A DNA stretch of 64,000 bases from Streptomyces sp. Go-475 (GCF_003330845.1 NZ_CP026121.1:3887501-3951500); one strand, 5' to 3'. Counted from the first letter of the stretch, positions 1-11,090 are shown. The notes: generated by a model from the sequence alone, not told the origin. Numbers and translations: made by a program.

Positions 1-2
1 TC

Positions 3-377
3 GTCCTGCCCGTCGTCCTGGTGCTCTCCGGGACCCTCGCGGTCACCCGAGTCAACTGGTCGGGGAACTCCACCGACCCGGTGCTCACCGCAGCGGACAC
101 CTCCGTCGGCAGTCCACGTGCCGCCAAGCGCGCCCCACAGGACGTCCTGCGCGACAAGCTGCTGACCGAACTGCAGGAGGAGAACCCGGGCGTCGCCCTC
201 ACCCACCTCCAGCAGGCCGTCAACGGCCGCCCGTCGCTGGCCCGGCACTGCAAGTCCATCGCCCGCGCCCTCGGCCAGGCCGCGGTCCGGGTCTACGGCC
301 CGACCCGCGCCCAGTCCTACGCCCGTCCGGTGTGCGACACGTCCTTCGCCACCGGCGTCGCCGCCGCGCACGGCTGA
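3..377 (+). CDS. C-terminal part of a secreted or membrane-anchored hypothetical protein
   Basis: The reading frame is open from the window edge, so the N-terminus is missing. The visible protein begins with a hydrophobic run (VLPVVLVLSGTLAV), which looks like the end of a transmembrane or signal segment. A polar region of about 110 residues follows, with Cys at visible residues near the middle (RHCKSIA) and near the end (PVCDTSF); if the domain is outside the cell these two could form a disulfide. I do not recognise the family. The next gene starts 108 bp downstream on the same strand. Confidence 0.7.
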   Translation, partial: VLPVVLVLSGTLAVTRVNWSGNSTDPVLTAADTSVGSPRAAKRAPQDVLRDKLLTELQEENPGVALTHLQQAVNGRPSLARHCKSIARALGQAAVRVYGPTRAQSYARPVCDTSFATGVAAAHG

Positions 378-485
378 GCGCAGCACCCTGGCACCGGGTG
401 AGAAGGGTGGGAAACCGGTAACAGCCGACGACGGGACAGTCGTCCGCCGTCGGCCCGGGCGGGACGCCACGTACAGTTCGGTCTC

Positions 486-1217
486 ATGAGCGATCCGAAC
501 GCCGCGTCCCGCCCCGTTCAAGCCGTCGTTCTGGCCGGTGGCCAGGGTTCCCGGCTGCGTCCGTACACCGACGACCGGCCCAAGCCGATGGTCGAGATCC
601 CCGGGACGGGGACTCCGATCATCGGCCATCAGCTGTCCTGGCTCGCCGAAGAGGGCGTGACGGACGTGGTGGTCTCCTGCGGCCACCTCGCCGAGGTCCT
701 GCAGAAGTGGCTGGAGACGGCCGAGCTGCCCGTCTCCGTCACCACCGTCGTCGAACCGGAGCCGCTCGGCCGCGGCGGCGGCCTCAAGTACGCCGCGGCG
801 CATCTCCCCCACCCGGACCAGCCCTGGTACGCCACGAACGGGGACATCTGGACGCGGTTCTCGCTGCGGGACATGGCGGACTTCCACACCGAGCGGGACG
901 CCGTCGCGACGCTGGCGCTGGCGCGGCCCCGGCTGCCCTGGGGCGCGGTGCGGACGGACGGGTTCGGGCGGATCACCGACTTCATCGAGGCGCCGCCGTC
1001 GACGTTCGAGATCAACGCGGGCGTCTATGTCTTCTCGCCCGAGTTCGCGGGGCTGCTGCCGCATCGGGGGGACCATGAGCGGACGACGTTCCCGCATCTG
1101 GCCCGCGAGCGGCGGCTCGCCGGGTTCACGATTCCGCAGGGGTCGTACTGGCGGGCCATCGACACGGCGAAGGACCTGACGGAGGCCGCGAAGGAATTGG
1201 CGGCCTTGGGACGCTGA
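486..1217 (+). CDS. Nucleotidyltransferase (sugar-1-phosphate NTP transferase family)
   Basis: A 243-residue NTP_transferase-family protein that would join a sugar 1-phosphate to a nucleotide. The signature VVLAGGQGSRLRPYT near residues 15-29 is the nucleotide-binding loop, followed by RPKPMVEI, where Lys contacts phosphate. The metal-binding Asp is in NGDIW near residue 119. The protein is short: it has the catalytic domain only and lacks the C-terminal left-handed beta-helix of GlmU or ManC types. The specific sugar and nucleotide cannot be read from sequence; dTDP-glucose or GDP-mannose type chemistry is possible. It ends at a strong bidirectional terminator. Confidence 0.9.
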   Translation: MSDPNAASRPVQAVVLAGGQGSRLRPYTDDRPKPMVEIPGTGTPIIGHQLSWLAEEGVTDVVVSCGHLAEVLQKWLETAELPVSVTTVVEPEPLGRGGGLKYAAAHLPHPDQPWYATNGDIWTRFSLRDMADFHTERDAVATLALARPRLPWGAVRTDGFGRITDFIEAPPSTFEINAGVYVFSPEFAGLLPHRGDHERTTFPHLARERRLAGFTIPQGSYWRAIDTAKDLTEAAKELAALGR

Positions 1218-1300
1218 GAGCCCCGGGGCGCGGTCGTCCGGCGGCTGCGGGTCCGGTGGTGGCTTGCCGCGCGGTTCCCCGCGCCCCTCAGGGGTACGTC

Positions 1301-1333
1301 AAGGGCCCCGCACCTCGAAGGTGCGGGGCCCTT
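1301..1333. terminator. Bidirectional terminator between convergent genes
   Basis: A perfect 15-bp stem (AAGGGCCCCGCACCT) with a 3-nt loop lies between the nucleotidyltransferase (+) and the DoxX gene (-). A- and T-rich ends flank the stem, which suits termination from either side. Confidence 0.85.
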
Positions 1334-1351
1334 CGGCGTCCGGGGCGGGGG

Positions 1352-3034
1352 CTAGCCCAGCAGGCCGCCCACCAGGCCCGGGCGGCCCGTGGACGAGGAG
1401 CCGCCGTCGCCCGAGCCGCCGGTCGAGCCGGTGCCGCCCGTGGCCGTGCCGCCGGAGGTGGGGCCGGACGTGGTGCTCGGCGCCTGGTTCTCCGGGGTGG
1501 ACTGCTGGGGCGGGGCCTGGCCCGCGCTGCCCTGCGTCTGGCTGGGCGAGCCGCCGGTGACGGTGCCCGCGTCCCGGGTGGCGCCCGGCGTGGTCGTGGT
1601 GGTGCCCGCGCTGGGGCTGGCCGAGCCGGCCGTGGCGCCCTGGGTGGGCGAGGTGGAGGCCGACGGGGTCTTCTTCTCCTGCCGCTTGCCGGGCTCGCCC
1701 GGGAGCGGGGAGCCGGGCAGCTCGTTGCGCGGGGCCTCGCCGGGGCCCGGGACGACGACCCGGTCGGCGTCGCGGACGGCGCCGCCGAGCAGCGAGCCGA
1801 CCAGCAGGGTGAGGCCGGTGGCGATGGCCGTGACGAGGGCGCCGCGGCGCAGCACGTAGCGGCGCAGGTCCCAGATCTCGGCGCGGGGGCCGAGGCGCCG
1901 CCAGGCGCTGCCGGCCAGGCGGCCGTCGACGGAGTAGACGGGGGCGCCGGCGATGATCAGCGGCGACCAGGCGGCGAGGTAGATGATGTCGGGGGTCTCG
2001 TAGGCGGGGATGCTCTTCCAGCTGACGGTGACGAGCAGCGCGGCGGAGAGCAGGGCGCCGAAGGCCGCGGCCACCCGCTGCCAGCAGCCCAGGACCGTCA
2101 GCACGCCGACGATGACCTGCGCGAAGGCGATGACCAGGCCGGAGCCGACCGGGTGCTCCAGGGCGAACTGGCGCAGGGGCTCGGCGACTTCCCAGGGGTG
2201 CAGGGTGTTGAGCCACTTGACCATGGAGCCGCGCTTGCCGCCGTCGAAGTAGACGGGGTCGCACAGCTTGCCCATGCCGGCGTAGATGGAGATGAAGCCG
2301 AGGAAGACGCGCAGCGGGAGCAGCACGACGCCGAGGTTCATGCGGCGGCCCGGGTAGTAGGCGTGCCGCGCGGGGTCGTCGCCGTGGCGCCTGACGCGCC
2401 GTTCGGACTCCTCCTCCTCGCCGGGGAGGTTCTCGAACTCGCCTTCCGCGTAGGCGGGTTCGTCGTAGGCGCTGCCGACCGTACGCATGGGGGGCAGCAG
2501 CCGGGTGCCGTCCGCGGGGTCGTGGGTGCGCTGCGGGCCGACGACGGGGGTCTCTACGGTCTGGGTGAGGTCGTCCTCGAAGCCGTCGCCCGCGTAGCCG
2601 GTGCCCGCGTCCTCGTGGCCGGTGCCCACGCGGGAGATGACCTGGGTGGCTCCGGTGTCGGAGGCGGGGTCGTCGGCGTGGCGGACGCTCTCGTGCCGCA
2701 CGGCCTGCAGGAGCCGGTGGGCGCCGGTGTCGTCGGGCGCGGATCTGCCGCTCCAGACGACCGGCCGGCGCCGGGTGGTGGCCCCGTCCGCCGCGCCCCC
2801 GGCGGTGACGACGGGGATGCGGGCGGTGTCCTCGGTGGCGTTCAGATGCCGTGCGACCCGGGGGGACTGGACGCGACGCGTCGATCCGCCCAACTGCACG
2901 CGGAAACTCGCGTGGTTGACAATGACCTGCGCCGGGTCGCTCGGCACCTTCACCATGCTCAGCGCGGGAGCGTCGTCGAGTCCCGACGAGCGGTCCCCCG
3001 TGGGTGTGCGGGGTGTTCTGGTGTCCACACTCAT
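1352..3034 (-). CDS. DoxX-family membrane protein with long disordered ends
   Basis: A 560-residue membrane protein. Residues about 1-220 are polar and probably disordered. A DoxX-like core follows (from about NLGVVLLPLRVFLGFISIYAG), with roughly four transmembrane helices and the typical GxCQR-like loop after a helix. One more hydrophobic segment follows, then a tail of about 130 residues rich in Pro, Ser, Gly and Thr. DoxX proteins occur with redox or quinone chemistry, but this one has no partner gene. It is transcribed leftward, downstream of rlmB. The start is the ATG giving MSVDTRTPRTP. Confidence 0.85.
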   Translation of the reverse strand: MSVDTRTPRTPTGDRSSGLDDAPALSMVKVPSDPAQVIVNHASFRVQLGGSTRRVQSPRVARHLNATEDTARIPVVTAGGAADGATTRRRPVVWSGRSAPDDTGAHRLLQAVRHESVRHADDPASDTGATQVISRVGTGHEDAGTGYAGDGFEDDLTQTVETPVVGPQRTHDPADGTRLLPPMRTVGSAYDEPAYAEGEFENLPGEEEESERRVRRHGDDPARHAYYPGRRMNLGVVLLPLRVFLGFISIYAGMGKLCDPVYFDGGKRGSMVKWLNTLHPWEVAEPLRQFALEHPVGSGLVIAFAQVIVGVLTVLGCWQRVAAAFGALLSAALLVTVSWKSIPAYETPDIIYLAAWSPLIIAGAPVYSVDGRLAGSAWRRLGPRAEIWDLRRYVLRRGALVTAIATGLTLLVGSLLGGAVRDADRVVVPGPGEAPRNELPGSPLPGEPGKRQEKKTPSASTSPTQGATAGSASPSAGTTTTTPGATRDAGTVTGGSPSQTQGSAGQAPPQQSTPENQAPSTTSGPTSGGTATGGTGSTGGSGDGGSSSTGRPGLVGGLLG

Positions 3035-3162
3035 CTAACCGAGTGACGTCGGGATAGGACACTGCTTTGACCCGCCGGATCTGTCCGGACCCCGTCAAGC
3101 TTGCCCTCGTCGCCCCGATGCTCCCGGAATTAACCCGTTCGAGCGAGGTGCCGGACGCCTGT

Positions 3163-4104
3163 TCAGGCGCGTCGGCGGGCCGCCTCGTAGAGCACGATGC
3201 CCGCCGCGACACCGGCGTTGAGCGACTCGGCGCCGCCCGGCATCGGGATCCGCACCCGGAAGTCGCAGGTCTCCCCGACCAGCCGGGACAGCCCCTTGCC
3301 CTCGCTGCCGACGACGATGGCGACGGGTCCCTCCAGGGCCTCCAGCTCGGTGAGTTCGACGTCCCCGTCGGCGGCGAGACCGACGACCACGACGCCCGCC
3401 TTCTTGTACGCCTCCAGCGCGCGCGTCAGGTTGGTGGCACGGGCGACGGGCGTCCGGGCGGCCGTACCGGCGGACGTCTTCCAGGCACCGGCCGTCATCC
3501 CGGCGGCCCGCCGCTCGGGTACGACGACGCCGTGCCCGCCGAAGGCGGAGACGGACCGGACGACCGCGCCCAGGTTCCGCGGGTCGGTCACACCGTCGAG
3601 CGCGACGATCAGCGGGTCCGCGCCCTCGTCGGCGGCGGCGTCGAGCAGGTCCTCGGGATGGGCGTACTCGTACGGCGGGACCTGGAGGACCAGGCCCTGG
3701 TGGTTCAGCCCGTTCGTCATCCGGTCGAGCTCGGGGCGGGGGGCCTCCATGAGGTTGATCCCGCCGCGCTCGGCGGCGAGTTGCAGGGCCTCGCGCACAC
3801 GCTCGTCGTTGTCGATGAACTGCTGCACGTACAGCGTCGACGCGGGCACGCCCTCGCGTAGCGCCTCGTAGACCGGGTTGCGGCCGACGACCAGCTCGGA
3901 GGCCGACTTGCCGCCGCGCCCGCGGGCCGCGGGGCGGCGCGCGGTCTGGCGCGCCTTGGCGTTCGCGAGCCGGTTCTTCTTGTGTCCCTTGCGCATCTCG
4001 GCGGGCGGGGTGGGGCCCTTGCCCTCCAGGCCCTTGCGCCGCTGGCCGCCACTGCCGACCTGCGCGCCCTTCTTGCCGGACATGCGGCGGTTGTTGGCTG
4101 CCAT
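3163..4104 (-). CDS. rlmB: 23S rRNA (guanosine-2'-O-)-methyltransferase RlmB/TrmH family
   Basis: A 313-residue SPOUT methyltransferase. The first about 65 residues are a Lys/Arg/Gly-rich extension ([20 protein letters not shown]) typical of the actinobacterial protein. A substrate-binding domain follows ([14 protein letters not shown]), then the SPOUT motifs: [11 protein letters not shown] (motif 1), [11 protein letters not shown] (motif 2) and [18 protein letters not shown] (motif 3, trefoil knot). It would methylate a ribose 2'-O in 23S rRNA, by family G2251. It lies 107 bp downstream of cysS, as in other Streptomyces; a hairpin between them may separate the transcripts. Confidence 0.93.
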   Translation of the reverse strand: MAANNRRMSGKKGAQVGSGGQRRKGLEGKGPTPPAEMRKGHKKNRLANAKARQTARRPAARGRGGKSASELVVGRNPVYEALREGVPASTLYVQQFIDNDERVREALQLAAERGGINLMEAPRPELDRMTNGLNHQGLVLQVPPYEYAHPEDLLDAAADEGADPLIVALDGVTDPRNLGAVVRSVSAFGGHGVVVPERRAAGMTAGAWKTSAGTAARTPVARATNLTRALEAYKKAGVVVVGLAADGDVELTELEALEGPVAIVVGSEGKGLSRLVGETCDFRVRIPMPGGAESLNAGVAAGIVLYEAARRRA

Positions 4105-4160
4105 GACCTACCTGTCTCTGCTGTCGCCGTGAGGCGGTGAAGTACCTACGTCTATGCAGT

Positions 4161-4186
4161 GTGCCGCCCGGAGGCCCGGGCGGCAC
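4161..4186 (-). terminator. Hairpin between cysS and rlmB
   Basis: A perfect 11-bp inverted repeat (GTGCCGCCCGG) with a 4-nt loop lies just after the cysS stop and before rlmB. There is no T tract, as is usual in Streptomyces; it may attenuate rather than fully stop transcription. Confidence 0.65.
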
Positions 4187-4211
4187 AATCGATCTTCCGG
4201 CCGGGGCCGGG

Positions 4212-5606
<1,395 letters not shown>

Positions 5607-5650
5607 GGTTCCTAGGGTAGTGGGCCGTCGGGGGTGGGTGGGGCCGTCCC

Positions 5651-6157
5651 TCACGCCACCCGCACGACCAGCGCCGTCGCCACCGCCATGAGGCCCTCCT
5701 CGCGGCCGGGGAAGCCCAGGCCGTCCGTCGTCGCGCCGGAGACCGACACCGGCGCCCCGGCCGCCTCCGACAGGAGCTTCTGCGCCTCGTCCCTGCGCTT
5801 GCCGATCTTCGGGCGCGGACCGACCACCTGGACGGCGATGTTGCCGATCCGGAAGCCGGCCTCGCGGACGATCCGGGCGGCCTCGGTCAGCAGCGTCACG
5901 CCCGACGCGCCCGACCACTCGGGGCGGCCCGTGCCGAAGTGCTGCCCGAGGTCGCCGAGGCCGGCGGCGGAGAACAGGGCGTTGCAGGCGGCGTGCGCGA
6001 CGACGTCCGCGTCGGAGTGGCCGGCCAGGCCCGGGCCCTCGCCCTCCCACTTCAGGCCGGCGCACCACAGCTCGCGACCCTCCTCGAAGGCGTGGATGTC
6101 GGTGCCGATGCCGACCTGGGGCAGCGGGAACTCGTGCGGGAACCGGTCAGAAGCCAT
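5651..6157 (-). CDS. ispF: 2-C-methyl-D-erythritol 2,4-cyclodiphosphate synthase
   Basis: A 168-residue IspF of the MEP isoprenoid pathway, which cyclises CDP-methylerythritol 2-phosphate with release of CMP. The metal-binding motif GIGTDIHAF is near the N-terminus, and [12 protein letters not shown] gives further active-site residues. Its start overlaps the end of ispD by 11 bp, which indicates translational coupling of two consecutive pathway enzymes. Confidence 0.96.
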   Translation of the reverse strand: MASDRFPHEFPLPQVGIGTDIHAFEEGRELWCAGLKWEGEGPGLAGHSDADVVAHAACNALFSAAGLGDLGQHFGTGRPEWSGASGVTLLTEAARIVREAGFRIGNIAVQVVGPRPKIGKRRDEAQKLLSEAAGAPVSVSGATTDGLGFPGREEGLMAVATALVVRVA

Positions 6158-6911
6158 CGTTGAGCCTCCTGCGGGCCAGGACCGCCTCCGCGAGGACCAG
6201 GTCCAGGGGGCGCGTGACCTTGAACGCCTCCTCGTGCCCGGGGACGGCCACGACCGTGAGGCCGAGCTGCTCGACCATGCCGGCGTCGTCGGTGACCTCC
6301 CCGGTCACCGTCTCGTGCGCCCGGACGAGCGTGGCCCGGTCGAAGCCCTGCGGCGTCTGCACCGCCCGCAGCAGCGCGCGCTCCGGCGTGGCGACGACGG
6401 GCTCGGGCTCGCCGGGCGCCTGCGCGGGCTCGACCTGCTTGACCGTGTCGGCGAGCGGCAGCGCGGGGACCACGGCCGGGGCGCCCTCGCGGACGGCCTC
6501 GATCACGGCGTCGACCGTGTCGACCGGGACCAGCGGCCGGGCCGCGTCGTGCACCAGCACGATGTCGTGGCCGGGCGGCAGCGCGTCCAGGCCGAGCTTC
6601 ACGGACTCCTGGCGGCTCTGCCCGCCGGGGACGACGAGGAAGTCGGTCCGCTCGGGCAGCGCGTGCGCGTCGAGCAGCGACTTGACCTCGGCGGCGCCGT
6701 CGGGCGGGGCCACGACGACGACCAGGGAGACGGCGCGGGAGGCGGCCATCGCGCGGACGGCGTGGATGAGCATGGGGGTGCCGCCCAGCGCGCGGAGCGC
6801 CTTGGGGGCGCCCGGGCCGAGCCGTACACCCCGGCCGGCGGCCGGGATCACGGCCGCCGTACGGGCCGTCGCGCGGGGGGCCGGCGGCGAGGGACGCGAA
6901 TCGTCAGACAT
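6147..6911 (-). CDS. ispD: 2-C-methyl-D-erythritol 4-phosphate cytidylyltransferase
   Basis: A 254-residue IspD that joins MEP and CTP. The N-terminal about 20 residues are a low-complexity extension. The nucleotide loop [16 protein letters not shown] starts near residue 25, and VHDAARPLV carries the metal and substrate contacts. It lies 291 bp downstream of carD; that gap has no convincing gene but could hold an internal promoter. It overlaps ispF by 11 bp. Confidence 0.95.
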   Translation of the reverse strand: MSDDSRPSPPAPRATARTAAVIPAAGRGVRLGPGAPKALRALGGTPMLIHAVRAMAASRAVSLVVVVAPPDGAAEVKSLLDAHALPERTDFLVVPGGQSRQESVKLGLDALPPGHDIVLVHDAARPLVPVDTVDAVIEAVREGAPAVVPALPLADTVKQVEPAQAPGEPEPVVATPERALLRAVQTPQGFDRATLVRAHETVTGEVTDDAGMVEQLGLTVVAVPGHEEAFKVTRPLDLVLAEAVLARRRLNDGF

Positions 6912-7202
6912 CGGTTCCTGTCAGGTTTGTGTGCTGGCCTGGCGTGGGTATGGCCTGGAGGAGTGCCGGGCGCGACGCGCTCGACCGGACCCTTCCGTGA
7001 CGCTGGTCGAGCCGGCTGCCCGGGCCCGGCACGCCAGACAACCGGGTCGTGAGTGATAACACATCCCGGGATGACGGCGCATCGGCGTCCGAGTACGAAC
7101 ATGCCGCAGCGCCCGGCGACAGGAAAGAGTCATCGGGCACCGCGGCATTTCGATGTGCAGGCGCGCGCTTGATGCGTAGAGCGCTGTACGACCGGCTTCG
7201 CC

Positions 7203-7685
7203 TCAGGAGGCGAGAACCTCGTCGAGCAGGGCTTCGGCCTTGTCCTCGTTGGTGTTCTCCGCGAGGGCCAGCTCGCTCACCAGGATCTGGCGGGCCTTGG
7301 CGAGCATGCGCTTCTCACCGGCGGAGAGTCCGCGCTCGCGCTCACGACGCCACAGGTCACGCACCACTTCCGCGACCTTGATGACATCGCCCGAGGCGAG
7401 CTTCTCCAGGTTTGCCTTGTATCGACGGGACCAGTTCGTGGGCTCCTCGGCGTACGGCGCGCGCAGCACCTCGAAGACCCGGTCCAGCCCGTCCTGACCG
7501 ACCACATCACGCACGCCGACGAACTCCGCATTGTCCGCTGGCACACGTACCGTCAGGTCACCCTGGGCGACCTTCAGCACCAAGTAGGTCTTGTCCACGC
7601 CTTTGATCTGGCGAGTTTCGATGGCCTCGATCAGCGCGGCCCCGTGATGGGGATAGACCACGGTGTCGCCAACCTTGAACGTCAT
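7203..7685 (-). CDS. carD: CarD/CdnL-family RNA polymerase-binding regulator
   Basis: A 160-residue CarD-type protein. The N-terminal Tudor-like RNAP-interacting domain ([20 protein letters not shown]) is followed by a helical DNA-binding domain with the conserved W ([18 protein letters not shown]). Family members bind the beta subunit and stabilise open complexes at rRNA and housekeeping promoters. The gene heads the leftward run carD-ispD-ispF-cysS. A 602-bp region separates it from the divergent lipoprotein gene. Confidence 0.95.
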   Translation of the reverse strand: MTFKVGDTVVYPHHGAALIEAIETRQIKGVDKTYLVLKVAQGDLTVRVPADNAEFVGVRDVVGQDGLDRVFEVLRAPYAEEPTNWSRRYKANLEKLASGDVIKVAEVVRDLWRRERERGLSAGEKRMLAKARQILVSELALAENTNEDKAEALLDEVLAS

Positions 7686-8287
7686 GTGACAGGTACCCCT
7701 TCCGTGGCTATCCAGGGTAACACGGAAACTGACGGTTCTGAATGGCGTTTTCGCAGGTCAGGGCATATCTCGGGGCTTGACAACTCCGACAGGAACGTGC
7801 TTCGGACAGGGAGTGGAAGAAGGTATTCGCAGGTGGGAGCGGCTGTCCGGGGTGAGCGAAACGCGTACGTTACACGCATCCGGAGCCCCCTCCAGACGGC
7901 CGAACATCCCCATATGTCCGGTTCCGTGTGATCGACTTCCGCTACTCCGTTCGGCGGCCCGGGCGGGGTTCCGGTCGAATCAAGAATTGATCACGACGCC
8001 TCCGGGGCAGACCCGCCGGTGATCAATTCCCGGGTGGTCCGCGCATTCCTCCACAGAAAATACGCCCTGCCGTCCGACGCTCTTATGTGAATGCCGGACG
8101 AGCACTCCGGCAATGTGACCAAGGAGTCACTTGTGACGGACGAGGCTGCCGTGACGCATGTGGGATCCGGGGTGCCGGGGGGTCGGGTGCGGCCGTGCGG
8201 GAACGGCTCGGTAACCTGAGGCCTGCTGACAGACACTTAGGGCGGCTTTATCGGCCGCTCCGTTCGAGTCAAGGAGTTGCCGCCGCC
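7686..8287. other. 602-bp divergent intergenic region without a convincing gene
   Basis: This space separates carD (-) from the lipoprotein gene (+). Base composition is lower in GC than its neighbours and the open frames here have no coding character. It contains a TTGACA hexamer at 7777-7782 and the long perfect inverted repeat at 7984-8029. Promoters for both flanking genes must lie here. Confidence 0.6.
7984..8029. promoter_or_regulatory. Perfect 11-bp inverted repeat GAATTGATCAC
   Basis: GAATTGATCAC at 7984-7994 is mirrored by GTGATCAATTC at 8019-8029, with 24 bp between the arms. The AT-rich arms stand out in this GC-rich chromosome. It may be a split operator or an RNA stem upstream of the lipoprotein gene, which starts 259 bp away. 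Confidence 0.45.
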
Positions 8288-8974
8288 GTGAGCAGCAGCC
8301 TTCGACGCGGCGCCCTCGCCGCTGCCGCCATCGCGTTCTCGATCGCCTCGCTCGCCGCGTGCGGAGCCGGCAACAACGCCCAGACCCTGGAGATCAAGCC
8401 GGACAACGCGGCGACGAGCGTCGGCGACATCAAGATCCAGAACGCGATCGTGATCACGCAGCCCGACCTCGAGTCGACCGGTCCTGCCGCGATCTCCGCG
8501 ACCTTCTTCAACTCCGGCCGCACCGCCGAGACGCTGGAGTCCATCACCCTCCCGGGCACCGGCAAGACCGCCGAGCTCAAGCCCGCCAAGGGCGGCAGCC
8601 TCACCGTCCCGGCCGGCGGCTCGCTGGTCCTGGGCGGCAAGGACAACGCCACGGCGATGCTGCCGAGCAGCCGCGAGGCCGTGCGGGACGGCAACGCCCA
8701 GAAGGTCACCTTCACCTTCAGCAAGACCGGTGACGTGACCCTGCGCGCGTTCGTCGTCCCGGCCGAGCACTACTTCAAGGAGTGGGGCCCGACCGAGGTC
8801 CCGGCCGCGCCGGGCGCCTCGGCGTCCCCGTCCGGTTCGCCGTCGGGCAGCCCCTCGGGTTCGCCGGCCGGCACCGAGAGCCCCGCCGCGGGCGAGACGC
8901 CGGGCGGCCACGAGTCGCCGGCCGCGCCGACCGACGCGGCCTCCGCCAGCGCGACGGGCGGCGCCGGGCACTGA
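8288..8974 (+). CDS. Secreted lipoprotein of unknown function
   Basis: A 228-residue exported lipoprotein. The GTG start gives VSSSLRRGALAAAA; a basic n-region and hydrophobic stretch end in the lipobox LAAC, with Cys near residue 26 as the lipidation site. The mature domain (about residues 27-165) is beta-rich and resembles the copper-chaperone/immunoglobulin-like folds seen in actinobacterial lipoproteins; that is a weak inference. The last about 60 residues are Pro/Ser/Gly-rich (SPSGSPSGSPSGSPAG). It ends at a strong terminator shared with phoP. Confidence 0.85.
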   Translation: MSSSLRRGALAAAAIAFSIASLAACGAGNNAQTLEIKPDNAATSVGDIKIQNAIVITQPDLESTGPAAISATFFNSGRTAETLESITLPGTGKTAELKPAKGGSLTVPAGGSLVLGGKDNATAMLPSSREAVRDGNAQKVTFTFSKTGDVTLRAFVVPAEHYFKEWGPTEVPAAPGASASPSGSPSGSPSGSPAGTESPAAGETPGGHESPAAPTDAASASATGGAGH

Positions 8975-9002
8975 GCCCCGCGGCACCCCGGTCACAGCGA
9001 CG

Positions 9003-9040
9003 AAAGGGCGGGACCTCTCCTCGGAGAGGTCCCGCCCTTT
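9003..9040. terminator. Bidirectional terminator between lipoprotein gene and phoP
   Basis: A perfect 18-bp stem (AAAGGGCGGGACCTCTCC) with a 2-nt TC loop and a terminal TTT. It serves the convergent lipoprotein (+) and phoP (-) genes. Confidence 0.9.
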
Positions 9041-9058
9041 CATGGTGCCGGGGCCGGC

Positions 9059-9739
9059 CTACGGCTCGAACTTGTAGCCCAGGCCGCGGACCGTGACCAG
9101 GTAGCGCGGGGCGCCCGGGTCCGGCTCGATCTTGGCGCGCAGGCGCTTGACGTGGACGTCGAGGGTCTTGGTGTCACCGACGTAGTCGGCGCCCCAGACG
9201 CGGTCGATGAGCTGCATGCGGGTCAGCACGCGGCCGGCGTTGCGCAGCAGCATCTCCAGCAGGTCGAACTCCTTCAGCGGCAGGTCGACCTTGGTGCCGC
9301 CGACCGTGACCACGTGCCGGTCGACGTCCATGCGGACCGGCCCGGCCTCCAGCGCGGCCGGGGTCACCTCCTCCGGCTCGCCTCTGCGGCGCAGCACGGC
9401 GCGGATGCGGGCGACCAGCTCCCGCGAGGAGAACGGCTTGGTGACGTAGTCGTCGGCTCCTATCTCCAGCCCGACGACCTTGTCGATCTCGCTGTCCTTG
9501 GCGGTCACCATGATGACGGGGACGTTGGAGCGGCCGCGCAGCTGGCGGCACACCTCGGTGCCCGGCAGGCCGGGCAGCATCAGGTCGAGGAGGACGAGGT
9601 CGGCGCCGTTGCGCTCGAACTCGTCGAGTCCGTCGGGCCCGGTGGTCGCGACGGCGACCTCGAAGCCCTCCTTGCGGAGCATGTACGACAGGGCGTCGGA
9701 GAAGGACTCCTCGTCCTCGACGACGAGCACACGGGTCAC
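9059..9739 (-). CDS. phoP: Phosphate response regulator PhoP
   Basis: A 226-residue OmpR-family response regulator. The receiver domain has acidic residues EDEE at 8-11, the phosphoacceptor Asp52 (LVLLDLMLPG) and the TKPFS lysine near 102. A winged-helix DNA-binding domain follows (KEFDLLEMLLRNAGRVLTR), ending in GLGYKFEP. It binds PHO boxes and controls phosphate scavenging and antibiotic production in Streptomyces. The GTG giving VTRVLVVEDEE is the start; its first 4 bases overlap the phoR stop, so the pair is translationally coupled. Confidence 0.97.
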   Translation of the reverse strand: MTRVLVVEDEESFSDALSYMLRKEGFEVAVATTGPDGLDEFERNGADLVLLDLMLPGLPGTEVCRQLRGRSNVPVIMVTAKDSEIDKVVGLEIGADDYVTKPFSSRELVARIRAVLRRRGEPEEVTPAALEAGPVRMDVDRHVVTVGGTKVDLPLKEFDLLEMLLRNAGRVLTRMQLIDRVWGADYVGDTKTLDVHVKRLRAKIEPDPGAPRYLVTVRGLGYKFEP

Positions 9740-11028
9740 GGAAGGACCTCCGGGGCAGGAAGCGTTTCGTACGCGGTTGATTCGGGGGATGTGGGAGTGG
9801 ACCGCCCGGCCTCTTCGTCGAGGCCCGCGCCTCCTGCGCGTTCTGAGCGGGCGGGCTGCTGATGTGCGCGGTCGCGGGCCGCACCGGCCTCCGGCAGCCG
9901 CAGGGTGAAGGTGGAGCCCTGGCCTTCGGCGCTCCACACCGTGACCTCCCCGCCGTGCGAGGCGGCCACGTGCTTGACGATCGCCAGCCCGAGACCCGTA
10001 CCACCGGTGGCACGGGAGCGGGCCGGGTCGACGCGGTAGAAGCGCTCGAAGATGCGCTCCTTGTCCTTGTCGGAGATGCCGATGCCCTGGTCGGTGACGG
10101 CGATCTCGATGTGGTCCCCGCCGGGCGCGTTCACCCTGCGGGCCGCTATGCCGACGCGGGTGCGGGCGGGCGAGTAGTTGACCGCGTTCTCGACGAGGTT
10201 GCCGAGGGCGGCGGCGAGCTGGCCGCGGTTTCCCCACACGTGCAGGTCGGCGGTGCCGCCCGCGGCCATGGTGATCTGCTTGGTGCCGGCCTGGTGCCGG
10301 CAGCGGTCGACGGCCTCGGCGACGAGCTCGTCGACCCGGACGGGCTCGGCGTCCTCCAGGGGGTCGTCGTTCTGCACCCGCGAGAGGTCGATGAGCTCCT
10401 GCACCAGGCTGGTCAGCCGGGTCGCCTCGATCTGCATGCGCCCGGCGAACCGCTCCACGGCCTCGGGGTCGTCCGAGGCGTCCATGACGGCCTCGGAGAG
10501 CAGGGAGAGCGCGCCGACGGGCGTCTTCAGCTCATGGCTCACGTTGGCGACGAAGTCGCGCCGGACCGCCTCGATGCGGCGGGCCTCGGTCAGGTCCTCG
10601 ACGAGCAGCAGCACCAGCCGGGAGCCGAGCGGCGCGACCCGCGCGGAGACGGCCAGGGCCTCCCCGCGTCCGGTCCCGCGCCGCGGCAGGTCCAGCTCGA
10701 CCTGGCGTATCTCCCCGTCGCGCCGGGTGTCCCGGGCCATCTGCAGCATCGGCTCGACGGCGAGCTTGCCGCCGCGCACCAGGCCGAGGGCGTACGCCGC
10801 CGAGCTGGCCTTGACCACGCCGTCCGCCTCGTCGAGGACGACGGCGGAGGACCTGAGGACCGACAGGACGGTGTCCACACCCGGCGGGAGCACCGCGTCC
10901 GTGTGCAGGGAGCTGCGGGTCGGGCGCTTCTGCTCGCGCTCGCTCCAGCGGAACGCCAGCATGGCGATGACGCCGGTGAGCACCCCGGCGATCGCTGCCG
11001 CTGCGGCGACCGCCGCGTTCACGTCCAT
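9736..11028 (-). CDS. phoR: Phosphate sensor histidine kinase PhoR
   Basis: A 430-residue sensor kinase. Residues about 5-28 form a single N-terminal membrane helix, followed by a PAS-like domain. The H-box is NVSHELKTPVGAL with His165, and N, G1 and G2 boxes follow (NLVENAVNYS, DQGIGI, GGTGLGLAIV). It phosphorylates PhoP under phosphate limitation. The last about 50 residues are a low-complexity tail. It is divergent from phoU, and the PHO boxes between them imply autoregulation. Confidence 0.97.
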   Translation of the reverse strand: MDVNAAVAAAAAIAGVLTGVIAMLAFRWSEREQKRPTRSSLHTDAVLPPGVDTVLSVLRSSAVVLDEADGVVKASSAAYALGLVRGGKLAVEPMLQMARDTRRDGEIRQVELDLPRRGTGRGEALAVSARVAPLGSRLVLLLVEDLTEARRIEAVRRDFVANVSHELKTPVGALSLLSEAVMDASDDPEAVERFAGRMQIEATRLTSLVQELIDLSRVQNDDPLEDAEPVRVDELVAEAVDRCRHQAGTKQITMAAGGTADLHVWGNRGQLAAALGNLVENAVNYSPARTRVGIAARRVNAPGGDHIEIAVTDQGIGISDKDKERIFERFYRVDPARSRATGGTGLGLAIVKHVAASHGGEVTVWSAEGQGSTFTLRLPEAGAARDRAHQQPARSERAGGAGLDEEAGRSTPTSPESTAYETLPAPEVLP

Positions 11029-11090
11029 GCACCCAGGTTAGGCATGGGTCGGGCACCGGCCACAGCCGTCGGGCTGCCGACTCGAACACT

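Noticed and set aside
1256..3046. A 596-residue open frame on the plus strand opposite the DoxX gene
   Set aside because: It is very Gly/Ala/Arg-rich with no domain. The minus strand has a clear membrane protein; the frame is a shadow caused by GC-rich third positions.
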